DNA of 39,807 nucleotides from Sphingobacterium sp. JB170 (GCF_900163865.1 NZ_FUKU01000010.1:1-39807); one strand, 5' to 3'; shown: positions 16,334 through 26,048, numbered from the stretch's first letter. Notes: a model not told the origin generated them from the letters alone. Translations and numbers: made by a program.

Positions 16334-19300
16334 ATGAAATATATTTTTACCTGCCAACTACTTAAAGTTGGAACAGGCCCCATTCAAAAAACGATTCATA
16401 TGCTCAAGTTTGTTGCATTTTTTCTTTGGCTTGGAATGATGGGAACCTATGCTAATACCTATTCGCAAAATATCAGTGTCGATATAAAAAATGGAAAGCT
16501 TACTGATTTATTTGAAGCGATTCAAAAACAAACCGATTATTCTATCATCTATAAAGATAACTTAATTGATAACCGAACTTTAACTTTAAGTGCTGATAAT
16601 AAAAATGTCGAAGATATTTTAAAAGAAGCATTTGAAAAAACAGGTCTCAATTATCAGATCTATGAAAAACAAATAACTGTGTTATCCGCGAATAACACCA
16701 ATTTAAGTAACCAATTTGTACAGGATCTATATACAATTCAAGGACGCGTATTTGATTCAAATGCTCCTCAAAATCCACTTGTCGGAGTATCGATAAATAT
16801 AAAAGGTACAAATAAAGGCACTTCAACGGATTCTCAAGGCAATTTTAGTATCAGCGCTTATAAAGGGCAAACCCTTGTCTTTAGCATGTTGAGTTTTACC
16901 AATTATGAGCATGTTGTAAATAACGATGAAAGCAATTTAAAAGTTTCTCTTCAAGTTGATATTTCTTCTTTGGAAGAAGTTGTTGTTGTAGGCTATGGAA
17001 CTACCACAAGAGCGGATTTAACAGGGTCTGTAAGTACTATCAATGGTAAATCTTTGGAAAACATCCCTGTACAGCGTGTTGACCAAATGCTTCAAGGTCG
17101 TGCAGCAGGAGTTGAAGTCAAATCTGTGAATGGCGCTCCAGGCACGGGAACTACTATTCGAATTCGTGGTAGCAGATCTATAAATGCAGGAAATGAACCT
17201 CTTTATGTAATAGATGGGATTGTAGATGCGGGAGACCTTAATACAATAAATCCTGCTGACATAGCATCGATTGATATTTTAAAGGATGCTTCGGCTGCAG
17301 CCATTTATGGCTCTAGAGCTTCGAATGGAGTGATCATTATCACAACCAAACAAGGAAAACCGGGACGTGACATTGTTACCGCATCTGCATCTCATGGCAT
17401 TTCGTATGTTCCAAAACATCCGGAGATGATGAATGCAAAAGAATTTATTCCTTTTATAAATGAAGCATATGTTGAAATGGGACAACCTCCTTTATATCCA
17501 GATCCTGAAGAGATATTAAAAATAGTAGGCGATCAAGGAACGCCCTGGATTGAGTCCATTTTTCAAACAGGCGGATATTCCAATTTCGATCTAGCCTTAT
17601 CAGGAGGCAATGAATCATTCACATACCGTCTTTCTGGCAATGTTGTTGATCAGAAAGGAACTGTTATAAGATCCTCTTATAAAAGGTATCAAAGCCGCCT
17701 TAATCTGAAGAAAGAAGTGAACGCTTCTCTCCGATTCGGTCTAAATATAAATGTTAGTCAGTATGTTAGGGAACCTGGATCTAATGTAAACTTTGGATCT
17801 AATGCGGGATGGACGGTATCTCATATGTTCTTACCTCCAACGATGCCTATGTATAAGTCAGATGGAACGTTTGAAAGCTATAATCCAATTCGTTACGTAG
17901 GTGGCGGTCATGGGAACACAAGTGTGGCAGAAGCTGTTTTATCAGATGCAACTACTCGATATAATGATCTATTAAGTAATATTTATGGTGAATACGATAT
18001 AATAGATGGTCTTATCTTCAGAACTTCTTTTGGAACCACTCTAACAAATAGCAGGTACAATTTTTATCGACCATCATATGCTCCGAGTAATATTGCCAAC
18101 GGTCAAGAATATGGCGATGCACTTTCTGATATCTATTTACGTCAATATCTATTAAATGAAAACACTTTATCCTACACACAAAATATAGGTGACCATAATT
18201 TCAATATTCTTGGTGGATTTACTTATCAAAGAAGGAATAATGAACGTATGTATATACGTGGAAAAGGGCTTACAAATGATATTGTAAAATGGAATGATTT
18301 TGCCAGTGTTCCACAGGATCAACGTAATACCATATCAAATTATAATGACAACATACAATCTTCATTAGTCGGTCGAATAGCTTATGATTACTCTAAAAAG
18401 TATTACTTCACATTTACAAGCAGATATGATGGGGCATCTAATTTTGCTAAACAACATAAATGGGCACTATTTCCTTCAGCAGCTTTAAAATGGAGAATCT
18501 CAGAGGAACCTTTCTTTAAAGAATGGCAAAATGATATTGTCAACGATTTAGCTTTTCGTGTAAGTTACGGTCTTTCCGGAAATCAAGGGATCTCGGATTA
18601 TCAATCTTTAGCAACATTAAGCTCAAATTCAAGCGGATACATTTTTGGAGGAGTACCCACTCTTTCATATACACAGGGCAGATTAGAAAACAAGGATTTA
18701 AAATGGGAAAAATCGTCTCAATTAAATGTTGGTTTGGACTTTCAGTTCCTTGAAGGACGTTTAAATTTTACTACCAATTACTATGATACCAAAACTAAAG
18801 ATTTACTCCTCACTGTTCAAATTCCAAGACAGACTGGTTATGGAAGTCGACTGATAAATTTGGGAAAGACGAGAAGCAGTGGATTCGAATTGGAATTTAG
18901 TGGAGATATTGTACGTAACACTAATTTTAAATGGAACTCAGTAATTAATCTATCATCAAATAAACAGCGAGTAATAGATATTGGCCCTTTAGTAAAGGTT
19001 CCTTTAGACGATAACGGTTATGGAGCGCAAACGAACTTTTTAGAGATCGGAGTACCTATTGGAGCTGCGTATGGTGTAAAATATAGGGGAACATGGAAAA
19101 ACCAATCTGAAATTGATGAGGAACTATCTAAAGGTGCTGGCGAACGAACATTAGTCTCATCATCAAACTTCTATAAACCTGGCAAACCTCGATATGAAGA
19201 TCATAATGGTGACGGAGTGTTAAATTTAGATGATTACCATTATCTTGGCACCCCTCATCCTAAAATATTTGGTGGTTTTGGGAATTCTTTTCAATATAAA

Positions 19301-19744
19301 AATTTAACATTAAATACCTTTTTAAACTTTTCCTGGGGTAATAAAATGTTTAACAATATGGAGTTTTTTGCTGGAACAGGCACGTATATGACTAATCAAA
19401 TGAGTTATATGGTAGACAGATGGACACCATCGAATCCTGTGTCAGATATTCCAGGAGTAAACTCAAGAGATAATGTCCCAAGTACACGCTTCTTACATGA
19501 TGCATCATTTATCAGATTAAGTAGTTTAGACCTAAGCTATGATCTTACTCCTCTTGTTTTTAATCAATCAGGAAGAAGGTTGTCTGTATACATTGCTGGT
19601 AGAAATCTATTTTTATTGACAAAGTATAATGGTTACGATCCAGAAGTCAATTCGGGAAGTACTAGCTCTACTATACGAGCAAAAGACGATGGAGCTTATC
19701 CTAATGGTAGATCCTATACAATAGGGTTTAATTTGGTATTATAA
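16334..19744 (+). CDS. SusC/RagA family TonB-linked outer-membrane transporter with STN signalling domain
   Basis: 1136 residues. Signal peptide with hydrophobic core LKFVAFFLWLGMMGTYA (about 24-40). STN (secretin/TonB N-terminal) domain at about 47-117, the part that talks to FecR. CarboxypepD_reg-like domain at about 134-210 (LVGVSINIKGTNKGTSTDS). VVVVGYG motif at 217-222. Plug domain at about 224-340 (RVDQMLQGRAAGVEVKSVNG, then SIDILKDASAAAIYGSRASN). A 22-strand barrel follows, ending in YTIGFNLVL. It pairs with the SusD gene 18 bp downstream to form the pedal-bin importer for oligosaccharides. The GH20 gene downstream suggests N-acetylhexosamine-containing glycans as substrate (inference). 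Confidence 0.95.
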   Translation: MKYIFTCQLLKVGTGPIQKTIHMLKFVAFFLWLGMMGTYANTYSQNISVDIKNGKLTDLFEAIQKQTDYSIIYKDNLIDNRTLTLSADNKNVEDILKEAFEKTGLNYQIYEKQITVLSANNTNLSNQFVQDLYTIQGRVFDSNAPQNPLVGVSINIKGTNKGTSTDSQGNFSISAYKGQTLVFSMLSFTNYEHVVNNDESNLKVSLQVDISSLEEVVVVGYGTTTRADLTGSVSTINGKSLENIPVQRVDQMLQGRAAGVEVKSVNGAPGTGTTIRIRGSRSINAGNEPLYVIDGIVDAGDLNTINPADIASIDILKDASAAAIYGSRASNGVIIITTKQGKPGRDIVTASASHGISYVPKHPEMMNAKEFIPFINEAYVEMGQPPLYPDPEEILKIVGDQGTPWIESIFQTGGYSNFDLALSGGNESFTYRLSGNVVDQKGTVIRSSYKRYQSRLNLKKEVNASLRFGLNINVSQYVREPGSNVNFGSNAGWTVSHMFLPPTMPMYKSDGTFESYNPIRYVGGGHGNTSVAEAVLSDATTRYNDLLSNIYGEYDIIDGLIFRTSFGTTLTNSRYNFYRPSYAPSNIANGQEYGDALSDIYLRQYLLNENTLSYTQNIGDHNFNILGGFTYQRRNNERMYIRGKGLTNDIVKWNDFASVPQDQRNTISNYNDNIQSSLVGRIAYDYSKKYYFTFTSRYDGASNFAKQHKWALFPSAALKWRISEEPFFKEWQNDIVNDLAFRVSYGLSGNQGISDYQSLATLSSNSSGYIFGGVPTLSYTQGRLENKDLKWEKSSQLNVGLDFQFLEGRLNFTTNYYDTKTKDLLLTVQIPRQTGYGSRLINLGKTRSSGFELEFSGDIVRNTNFKWNSVINLSSNKQRVIDIGPLVKVPLDDNGYGAQTNFLEIGVPIGAAYGVKYRGTWKNQSEIDEELSKGAGERTLVSSSNFYKPGKPRYEDHNGDGVLNLDDYHYLGTPHPKIFGGFGNSFQYKNLTLNTFLNFSWGNKMFNNMEFFAGTGTYMTNQMSYMVDRWTPSNPVSDIPGVNSRDNVPSTRFLHDASFIRLSSLDLSYDLTPLVFNQSGRRLSVYIAGRNLFLLTKYNGYDPEVNSGSTSSTIRAKDDGAYPNGRSYTIGFNLVL

Positions 19745-19762
19745 TAAAAGAAAATATTCGAT

Positions 19763-21280
19763 ATGAAAAATCAACTATGTAAAATGGTTTATTTAGGAAT
19801 GTTACTAGTATTCTTAAGTATACTTATATCCTGTGAAAAAATGCTAGATGAAAGTCCTAAAAGTATTATTTCTCCAAATGATTTTTTTACTACAGAAGCT
19901 CAATGTATACAAGCGACTAATGGAGTCTATAGCTCCTTGACATCGATCTTCGGTGATGAAAGCCTTTGGGCTTTGACTTTTAGCGGAACCGATCTGTTCT
20001 TATTCAACGGAGGAAGCGCTACAATAAAGTCATATCAAGACTATACTTTTTCTGCATCAGCATCGGCTCCTAGTTATACGACATGGAATCGCTGCTACGA
20101 AGGTATTAAAAATGCTAACATGGTAATTAGTAAAGTAGAAAAATCTCCAATTGATCAGACAGCTAAACTCCGCCTCCTTGGAGAGGTTAAATATTTACGC
20201 GCCTTATATTACTATATCTTAACAAATGTGTTCGGCGATGTCCCCTTATGGACAGATGAGCTTGATGTTAATAAAATATCTGAATTAGGACGTTCTCCAT
20301 TAAATGAAGTAAGGATACAGATTATATATGATTTAATAGATGCCGAAAAAGGACTGTCTTGGACGGTCAGTGCGGCTGAAGTCGGAAGAGTAACAAAGGG
20401 GGCAGCTTTAGGTTTATTAGCAAAAGTACATCTTTTTAATAAAGAGTGGAAGGACGCTGCTGATATTGCCGAGCGTATAATTAATGAAGGGCCCTATGAG
20501 TTACTAGATTATACTGATATTTTCAGTGAGACAAATAAAAATAAGAATAATAAGGAGTCAATTTTCGAAATTCAGTATAGCAGGAATGCAGCTACTGGAC
20601 AGAATTTTATCGTGAATCATTTTTATACTTGGTTCTTCCCTACACGTGATGGAACAACCGCCACATACTCTGGGGTTAATTTCGGAACAATTGATCTGGA
20701 AAGCTATCCAGAATTCTATCCTAGCACCAAGTTGGCAAATCTATATGAACCGGGAGATAAACGGAAACAGTTTGTAATCGCAAATGGCTATAACGGACAG
20801 GAGTTTAAAAGCTTTCCTAGGCACCTAGCTGATTTAACAAAGCAATTTCCTTGGTTTGGCCCGAAATTCTGGGATTTAACTGCTCTAAAAAGAGCTAGCG
20901 AAAAAAACCTATATTTTATGCGCTTTGGTGAAATTATTCTTATCTATGCTGAAGCACTTAATGAGTTAAGTAGAACGCCGGAAGCTATCACTCAGCTTAA
21001 TAAGGTTAGAAATAGAGCGAATCTTTCTAATCTGCCTGCATTACCCCAAGATGAAGTACGCCAATACATAATGGATGAAAGAGCTCGTGAACTTGTGGGA
21101 GAATTTCAAAGAAAATGGGATTTGATGCGGTGGGGAAATTTGGTTGAGACAGTAAGATCTATTGCTAATGATAATCCTGTGGGGGCACAAAATGTGAAGG
21201 AATATCACAAATTTTTCCCAATTCCTTATGATGAAATAGTAAAGAATCCAAATCTTCAACAAAACGACGGATATGAATAA
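19763..21280 (+). CDS. RagB/SusD family nutrient-uptake lipoprotein
   Basis: 505 residues. Lipoprotein signal with the lipobox Cys at residue 24 (LSILISCEKMLDESP). The SusD N-terminal pattern is clear: FFTTEAQCIQATNGVYSSL, then NRCYEGIKNANMVISKVE and LGEVKYLRALYYYILTNVFG, followed by TPR-like helices. The RagB/SusD C-terminal signature is EALNELSRTPEAITQLNKVR, then MDERARELVGEFQRKWDLMR. It forms the lid of the SusC transporter at the cell surface and captures oligosaccharides. It starts 18 bp after susC and is co-transcribed with it. Confidence 0.95.
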   Translation: MKNQLCKMVYLGMLLVFLSILISCEKMLDESPKSIISPNDFFTTEAQCIQATNGVYSSLTSIFGDESLWALTFSGTDLFLFNGGSATIKSYQDYTFSASASAPSYTTWNRCYEGIKNANMVISKVEKSPIDQTAKLRLLGEVKYLRALYYYILTNVFGDVPLWTDELDVNKISELGRSPLNEVRIQIIYDLIDAEKGLSWTVSAAEVGRVTKGAALGLLAKVHLFNKEWKDAADIAERIINEGPYELLDYTDIFSETNKNKNNKESIFEIQYSRNAATGQNFIVNHFYTWFFPTRDGTTATYSGVNFGTIDLESYPEFYPSTKLANLYEPGDKRKQFVIANGYNGQEFKSFPRHLADLTKQFPWFGPKFWDLTALKRASEKNLYFMRFGEIILIYAEALNELSRTPEAITQLNKVRNRANLSNLPALPQDEVRQYIMDERARELVGEFQRKWDLMRWGNLVETVRSIANDNPVGAQNVKEYHKFFPIPYDEIVKNPNLQQNDGYE

Positions 21281-21363
21281 AAAGGATCGACATATTTCAA
21301 TTTGAATCTTGTTGACTTACTATTTTATAATTAAAAAAGTAATAAATTATTAAATCATAAAGT

Positions 21364-22233
21364 ATGAACGTGTTTATAAAAATTGGGATAACATTTCTTA
21401 TCTCAATATTATTATTATCCTGTAAAAGTAAGGAAGCGATTGCTCCTGATGAACCTTTTGAAGAAAAACCGATAAAGATAATGAGCTTTAATATTTGTAA
21501 TGATAATGCTGGTGCTCCCGAAGGATATTCATGGTTTGGGAGAAGGGATGATGTTATTAAACTTTTGCAAAAACACCAACCTGATATTCTATGTGCACAA
21601 GAAGATCTTGTTCAGCAAGGGGATTACATGACCCAGGCAATGGGATGGACAAGAACAGGGATGGGATTTAATCCTCCCTCTGGTGGCGCTTTCAACGGTG
21701 TATATTTTAATGAGGATCGCTTCACTAAAATACAATCGGGCATGTTCTGGTTATCTGAAACACCGGAAAAATACAGTAAGGGATGGGATGCCCAAGCTGT
21801 CAGAACATGCAATTGGGTTATAATGAAAGACAAGCACTCAAGAGAAGAGATTGCTATATTCAATACGCACTTGGATCACTTAGGAAATAACGCCCGCATC
21901 CAATCCGCAAAATTAATATTGGAAAAGATTCAGGAAATAGGTCAGGGAAGGCCTACCGTTCTAACGGGTGATTTCAACTCTCCACGCAATTCAAGTCCAT
22001 ACCAAATATTGGCAGAAGCCATGGGAGATTCACGCCTTATCAGTGAGACATCTCCCCGAGGCCCGATTCCAACCATTGTTTCAACAGGAACAGGTAGTCT
22101 TACTTCGGAGGCCGATTATATATTCCTCAAGGGTTTCAATGTCAGCAAATACCAGGCGATTGACGATAAAAGAGAAAATGGTCTGTATTTTTCAGATCAT
22201 ATTCCTATAAAGGCAACGTTGACCCTAAATTAA
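21364..22233 (+). CDS. EEP-family (endonuclease/exonuclease/phosphatase) lipoprotein, copy 1
   Basis: 289 residues. Lipoprotein signal with the lipobox Cys at residue 20 (ISILLLSCKSKE). The EEP catalytic set is complete: IMSFNIC (Asn), LCAQEDL (metal-binding Glu), FNTHLDHLG, LTGDFNSPRNSSPY (Asp/Asn) and the closing FSDHIPIKATL (Asp-His pair). The family cleaves phosphodiester or phosphomonoester bonds in nucleic acids, sphingomyelin or inositol phosphates. In glycan loci of Bacteroidota, related proteins may remove phosphate-linked groups from the glycan; that role is inferred here. A second copy, about 90% identical after residue 40, is at 25074-25943. Confidence 0.9.
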   Translation: MNVFIKIGITFLISILLLSCKSKEAIAPDEPFEEKPIKIMSFNICNDNAGAPEGYSWFGRRDDVIKLLQKHQPDILCAQEDLVQQGDYMTQAMGWTRTGMGFNPPSGGAFNGVYFNEDRFTKIQSGMFWLSETPEKYSKGWDAQAVRTCNWVIMKDKHSREEIAIFNTHLDHLGNNARIQSAKLILEKIQEIGQGRPTVLTGDFNSPRNSSPYQILAEAMGDSRLISETSPRGPIPTIVSTGTGSLTSEADYIFLKGFNVSKYQAIDDKRENGLYFSDHIPIKATLTLN

Positions 22234-22266
22234 ATTTAGTATTAATTTACAGTAAAGTAGAAAGTC

Positions 22267-23121
22267 ATGAAAAAAATAGTTTTAATGTTTTTTATTGGTC
22301 TTACAGGAATTACCTTTTCCTGTAAAAATTCAAATAATCTTCCTGAGCCTAAAAAATATGCTAGAGATTTTGAAATTTCAATTATCGATGAGAGGGATAA
22401 TCCTCTTGAAGGGGCCAAAGCAGTATTATATAGTAAGGCCGATTTAGATGAGTCAATCGATTCGGATGTTAGTACAACAAGCGGCTCTATCAAATTCCCG
22501 AAATTAAATCTGGGAGATTATCATATTGTAATCTTTTGGCAGGAAAAAGAGGTTAAAACGTTGGATTTTACCATTCGTTTGGAAGGCGTAGCTTTTGCTG
22601 AGGTCTCAGTGAATACTATCCCTGAAACAGAATATGTATTATATCCAAATTTTCCAGAATCATTTGAACAAAATCAGGCTTGGGCAGAAACATGGAAAAT
22701 CTCATTTCCGTCTGGAAATTGGAAGTCAAATAAAAGCAGTATACGTGACCAAGCCACAGATGTAATCGCAAGTGGTAAATATGCGTGGAGAGCCGATTGG
22801 AATAATACCGTTCCTATCTGCTTAGAAATGAACTTTGATGTACCGAATGGTGCTAGTATGGTATCTTTATATTATGGCTCATTTGGTATCGATCCATCTT
22901 GTACATGGCAATTGGAATATTCTACGGATCAGGGAAACATATGGTCTCAAGTAGGAGAACCTATCTCTGCAGAATCAAGAACACCTAAACAAGTAATTTT
23001 TGAAGTTGATATAGACGAACCGGTAAGATTTCGGGTTCATAAACTGTCTTTGGGAACCTCGAACGAAACGGTTAAAAATGGGCGTCTGAATATAGACGAA
23101 TTTGCAATTTACCATAAATAA
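22267..23121 (+). CDS. accessory lipoprotein with beta-sandwich domains
   Basis: 284 residues. Lipobox Cys at residue 19 (LTGITFSCKNSNN). Residues ~33-120 look like a carboxypeptidase-regulatory/Cna-B-type fold (EISIIDERDNPLEGAKAVLY). Residues ~128-284 resemble the jelly-roll, carbohydrate-binding-like module often found at the end of Bacteroidota secreted nucleases and hydrolases (GASMVSLYYGSFGIDPSCTW, QLEYSTDQGNIWSQVGEPIS, ending RLNIDEFAIYH). No catalytic motif is visible. It sits between the EEP and GH20 genes and is probably a surface glycan-binding protein of the locus; a decayed second copy follows EEP copy 2. Confidence 0.7.
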   Translation: MKKIVLMFFIGLTGITFSCKNSNNLPEPKKYARDFEISIIDERDNPLEGAKAVLYSKADLDESIDSDVSTTSGSIKFPKLNLGDYHIVIFWQEKEVKTLDFTIRLEGVAFAEVSVNTIPETEYVLYPNFPESFEQNQAWAETWKISFPSGNWKSNKSSIRDQATDVIASGKYAWRADWNNTVPICLEMNFDVPNGASMVSLYYGSFGIDPSCTWQLEYSTDQGNIWSQVGEPISAESRTPKQVIFEVDIDEPVRFRVHKLSLGTSNETVKNGRLNIDEFAIYHK

Positions 23122-23125
23122 TACG

Positions 23126-23170
23126 TATTGACCTTTTATAGTAATTGATTATTACTATAAAAGGTCAATA
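23126..23170. terminator. large perfect hairpin before the GH20 gene
   Basis: Two 20-bp arms (23126-23145 and 23151-23170), perfectly complementary around the 5-nt loop TGATT. Neither strand has a clear T run after it. It ends 7 bp before the GH20 start at 23178, so it may act as an mRNA end-stabilizer for the upstream genes or hinder GH20 translation. Confidence 0.55.
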
Positions 23171-23177
23171 AACAAAC

Positions 23178-25055
23178 ATGCATATTAATAAAGTTATGAT
23201 ATTAAATATTATACGGGAAAATAGTTCCTGCAAAAGGATTCTGCTTTCGATATTGCTTAGCCTATTGTATTTCCATTCGATTGGCCAAACAAGTGTTGAA
23301 AAACCAGCGATCATCCCAGCTCCTGTAAAAGTTGAATACAAAGAAGGCACCTATCAATTTGACAAGCTGAAAGTCCATACGAAAGGATTTAACGACCGCC
23401 CGGAAAATCTTATCCGCCTAACTGAAACGATATTCAAACATCCCAGAGTTTCAAAAAAAGGCCGCACCGGCAAGCTGTTTCTTCAGATAGAGGACAACGG
23501 ATCTTTAACGGATGAAAAGTATAAACTTGTGATCGATCAATCAGGTATCCATATCAAGGCAAGGACAGAAAGAGCTATCTTCTATGCCCTGCAAACCCTG
23601 TCGCAACTATCCATTGGAAAGGAAGCCTTTATGATCCCTTTTGCTGAAGTGGAAGACTACCCACGTTATGCATATCGTGGGGCATTGTTGGATGTGGGCC
23701 GTTATTTCTTTCCAGTATCATTTGTTAAGCAATACATTGATTTAATGGCAAGATATAAAATGAATACGTTCCATTGGCACTTGACAGACGATCCTGGCTG
23801 GCGGATTGAAATAAAAAGATATCCGAAATTAACTTCTGTAGGTGCTTACCGAAACCAGACACTGATTGGGCACCAGAAAGAACCGCCCTTGCAGTTTGAC
23901 GGGACGAGAAATGGCGGGTTTTATACACAGGATGAAATAAAAGAGATCGTTGCTTATGCTGCTGAACGTTATATAACCGTAATCCCAGAGATTGAAATGC
24001 CAGGACACTCACTTGCTGCCTTGGCTGCATATCCGCACCTGGCATGTGGGGATGATCCGGGACCCTTTGAAGTAGCGCAACGCTGGGGCGTAGTCGGAGA
24101 TGTGTATTGTGCCGGGAAAGAAAGCACCTTTGAGTTTTTAGAAAACGTGCTGGATGAAGTGTTAGAACTGTTTCCATCATCATATATCCACCTTGGAGGG
24201 GATGAATGCCCGAAAACCAAATGGGAGGCTTGCAAGTATTGTCAACAAAGGATAAAAGATGAAAACCTGAAAAATGAACATGAACTGCAATCTTACTTTA
24301 TCCAGCGCATGGAAAAATATCTCAATGCCAAAGGTCGCCGTATCATCGGATGGGACGAGATACTAGAAGGAGGGTTGGCACCCAATGCAACCGTGATGAG
24401 CTGGCGAGGCACCAAAGGGGGAATCGCAGCTGCAAAACAAGGCCACGATGTTATTATGACTCCCAGTTCCTATGTATATCTCGATCATAGGGAGAGTAAA
24501 TCTGCTGAGGAACCACTTACTAATGGTAAATTTACTCCGCTTGAGAAGGTGTATTCCTATGACCCTACACCTGTGGAACTTTCACCCGAAGAGCAAAAGC
24601 ATATCCTTGGAGTCCAGGCAAATCTTTGGACAGAATTTATAGCCACAGAAAACAAAGCGTTTTATATGCTGTTCCCTCGGTTCTTGGCTGTTGCAGAAGT
24701 GGGATGGACCCCTTTGGATACGAAAGACTGGGTCGACTTCTCGGAAGAAAGAGTGCCCATTCATTTGGCCAAACTTGATGCAGAAAACATTCGTTTTCGT
24801 GTACCTGAACCGATCGGTGCAAAAGACACAACGTTAATCGGCAATAACTTTGATTTAACATACAAAGTGCCAGTAAAAGGGGCAAAGATCTATTACACGA
24901 TCAATGGTTTTACACCCTCCGATGTCGATTATCTGTATGATGGACCTGTCCAGATCCAGGTTCCTGCAGGAGAAGAGAGAATAGTAAAAAGTGTAGTGAT
25001 TGCGCCTTCCGGCAAAAGAAGTGTGGTAACAACAACTGTGCTTTCCAATAAATAA
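23178..25055 (+). CDS. GH20 family beta-N-acetylhexosaminidase
   Basis: 625 residues; signal peptide in the N-terminus (LLSILLSLLYFHSIGQ; an in-frame ATG at 23196 is an alternative start). GH20b domain at about 40-150; catalytic TIM barrel at about 155-510 with YRGALLDVGRYFFPV, MNTFHWHLTDDPGWRIEIKR, IPEIEMPGHSLAALAAYP and HLGGDECPKTKW. Asp342-Glu343 there are the catalytic pair of substrate-assisted hydrolysis. A C-terminal chitobiase-type beta domain starts near 565 (IYYTINGFTPSDVDYLYDGP). It removes terminal beta-linked GlcNAc or GalNAc and is the one clear glycosidase of the locus. No lipobox Cys, so probably periplasmic. Confidence 0.95.
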   Translation: MHINKVMILNIIRENSSCKRILLSILLSLLYFHSIGQTSVEKPAIIPAPVKVEYKEGTYQFDKLKVHTKGFNDRPENLIRLTETIFKHPRVSKKGRTGKLFLQIEDNGSLTDEKYKLVIDQSGIHIKARTERAIFYALQTLSQLSIGKEAFMIPFAEVEDYPRYAYRGALLDVGRYFFPVSFVKQYIDLMARYKMNTFHWHLTDDPGWRIEIKRYPKLTSVGAYRNQTLIGHQKEPPLQFDGTRNGGFYTQDEIKEIVAYAAERYITVIPEIEMPGHSLAALAAYPHLACGDDPGPFEVAQRWGVVGDVYCAGKESTFEFLENVLDEVLELFPSSYIHLGGDECPKTKWEACKYCQQRIKDENLKNEHELQSYFIQRMEKYLNAKGRRIIGWDEILEGGLAPNATVMSWRGTKGGIAAAKQGHDVIMTPSSYVYLDHRESKSAEEPLTNGKFTPLEKVYSYDPTPVELSPEEQKHILGVQANLWTEFIATENKAFYMLFPRFLAVAEVGWTPLDTKDWVDFSEERVPIHLAKLDAENIRFRVPEPIGAKDTTLIGNNFDLTYKVPVKGAKIYYTINGFTPSDVDYLYDGPVQIQVPAGEERIVKSVVIAPSGKRSVVTTTVLSNK

Positions 25056-25073
25056 CTTAATAGATTATAAATC

Positions 25074-25943
25074 ATGAGCGCCTTTTTAAAAACGTTTACA
25101 ATAGCCATAATTATCGTATCCATTTCCTTTACGACCAAAAAATCCATTGGACCTGAATATTCTCTTGTTGTCAAAAAATCAGTTAAGATAATGAGTTTTA
25201 ATTTATGTAATGATTATCCCGGGGCTCCCGAAGGATATTTATGGTCAGAACGGCGAGAAGATGTTGTTAAACTTTTGCAAAAACACCAACCTGATATTTT
25301 ATGTGCACAAGAAGATCTTGTTCAGCAGGGGGATTATATGACCCAAGCAATGGGATGGACAAGAACTGGGATGGCGTTTAACCCGCCCTCTAAAGGTGCT
25401 TTCAACGGTGTATATTTTAATGAGGATCGCTTCTCTAAAATACAATCGGGCATGTTCTGGTTATCTGAAACACCGGAAAAATACAGCAAGGGATGGGATG
25501 CCCAAGCTGTCAGAACATGCAATTGGGTCATAATGAAAGACAAGCACTCAAGAGAAGAGATCGTGATATTCAATACACATCTGGATCACTTAGGAAATAA
25601 CGCCCGCATCCAATCCGCAAGGTTAATCTTGGAAAAAATCCAGGAAATAGGTCAGGGAAGGCCTACCATTTTAACAGGTGATTTCAACTCACCACGCAAC
25701 TCAAGTCCTTACCAAATATTTGCTGAGGTCATGGGAGATTCACGCCTTATCGGTGAGACATCTCCCATAGGCCCTATACCAACCATTGTTTCAACAGGAA
25801 CAGGTAGTCTTACTTCGGAGGCCGACTATATATTCCTCAAGGGTTTCAATGTCAGCAAATACCAGGCGATTGACGATAAAAGAGAAAATGGCCGGTATTT
25901 CTCGGATCATATCCCCATAATGGCTACGTTGACCCTAAATTAA
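25074..25943 (+). CDS. EEP-family (endonuclease/exonuclease/phosphatase) protein, copy 2
   Basis: 289 residues, the same length as copy 1 and nearly identical from about residue 40 on; all catalytic motifs are kept (IMSFNLC, CAQEDL, FNTHLDHLG, LTGDFNSPRN, FSDHIPIMATL). The first ~38 residues differ: the signal segment is FTIAIIIVSISFTTKK with no lipobox Cys, so this copy should be secreted or periplasmic rather than lipid-anchored. It starts 18 bp after the GH20 stop and is likely in the same transcript. The duplication continues into the downstream sequence, which shows that a whole block was copied. Confidence 0.88.
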   Translation: MSAFLKTFTIAIIIVSISFTTKKSIGPEYSLVVKKSVKIMSFNLCNDYPGAPEGYLWSERREDVVKLLQKHQPDILCAQEDLVQQGDYMTQAMGWTRTGMAFNPPSKGAFNGVYFNEDRFSKIQSGMFWLSETPEKYSKGWDAQAVRTCNWVIMKDKHSREEIVIFNTHLDHLGNNARIQSARLILEKIQEIGQGRPTILTGDFNSPRNSSPYQIFAEVMGDSRLIGETSPIGPIPTIVSTGTGSLTSEADYIFLKGFNVSKYQAIDDKRENGRYFSDHIPIMATLTLN

Positions 25944-26048
25944 ATTTAGTATTAATTTACAGTAAAGTAAAAAAGTCATAAAAAAAATAGTTTTAATATT
26001 TTTTATTGGTCTTACAGGAATTACCTTTTCCTGTAAAAATTCAAATAA
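25944..26048 (+). pseudogene. 5' relic of the second accessory lipoprotein copy
   Basis: Nearly identical to 22234-22339: the gap after the EEP gene plus the first ~25 codons of the lipoprotein (signal peptide with ITFSCKNSNN). The start ATG has become ATA near 25978, and similarity ends at AATAAT before the IS21 fragment. It cannot be translated as before. Confidence 0.75.

Noticed and set aside
23725..24235. Overlapping minus-strand frames opposite the GH20 gene
   Set aside because: Antisense shadows of the GH20 coding region; low-complexity His/Gln/Arg composition.
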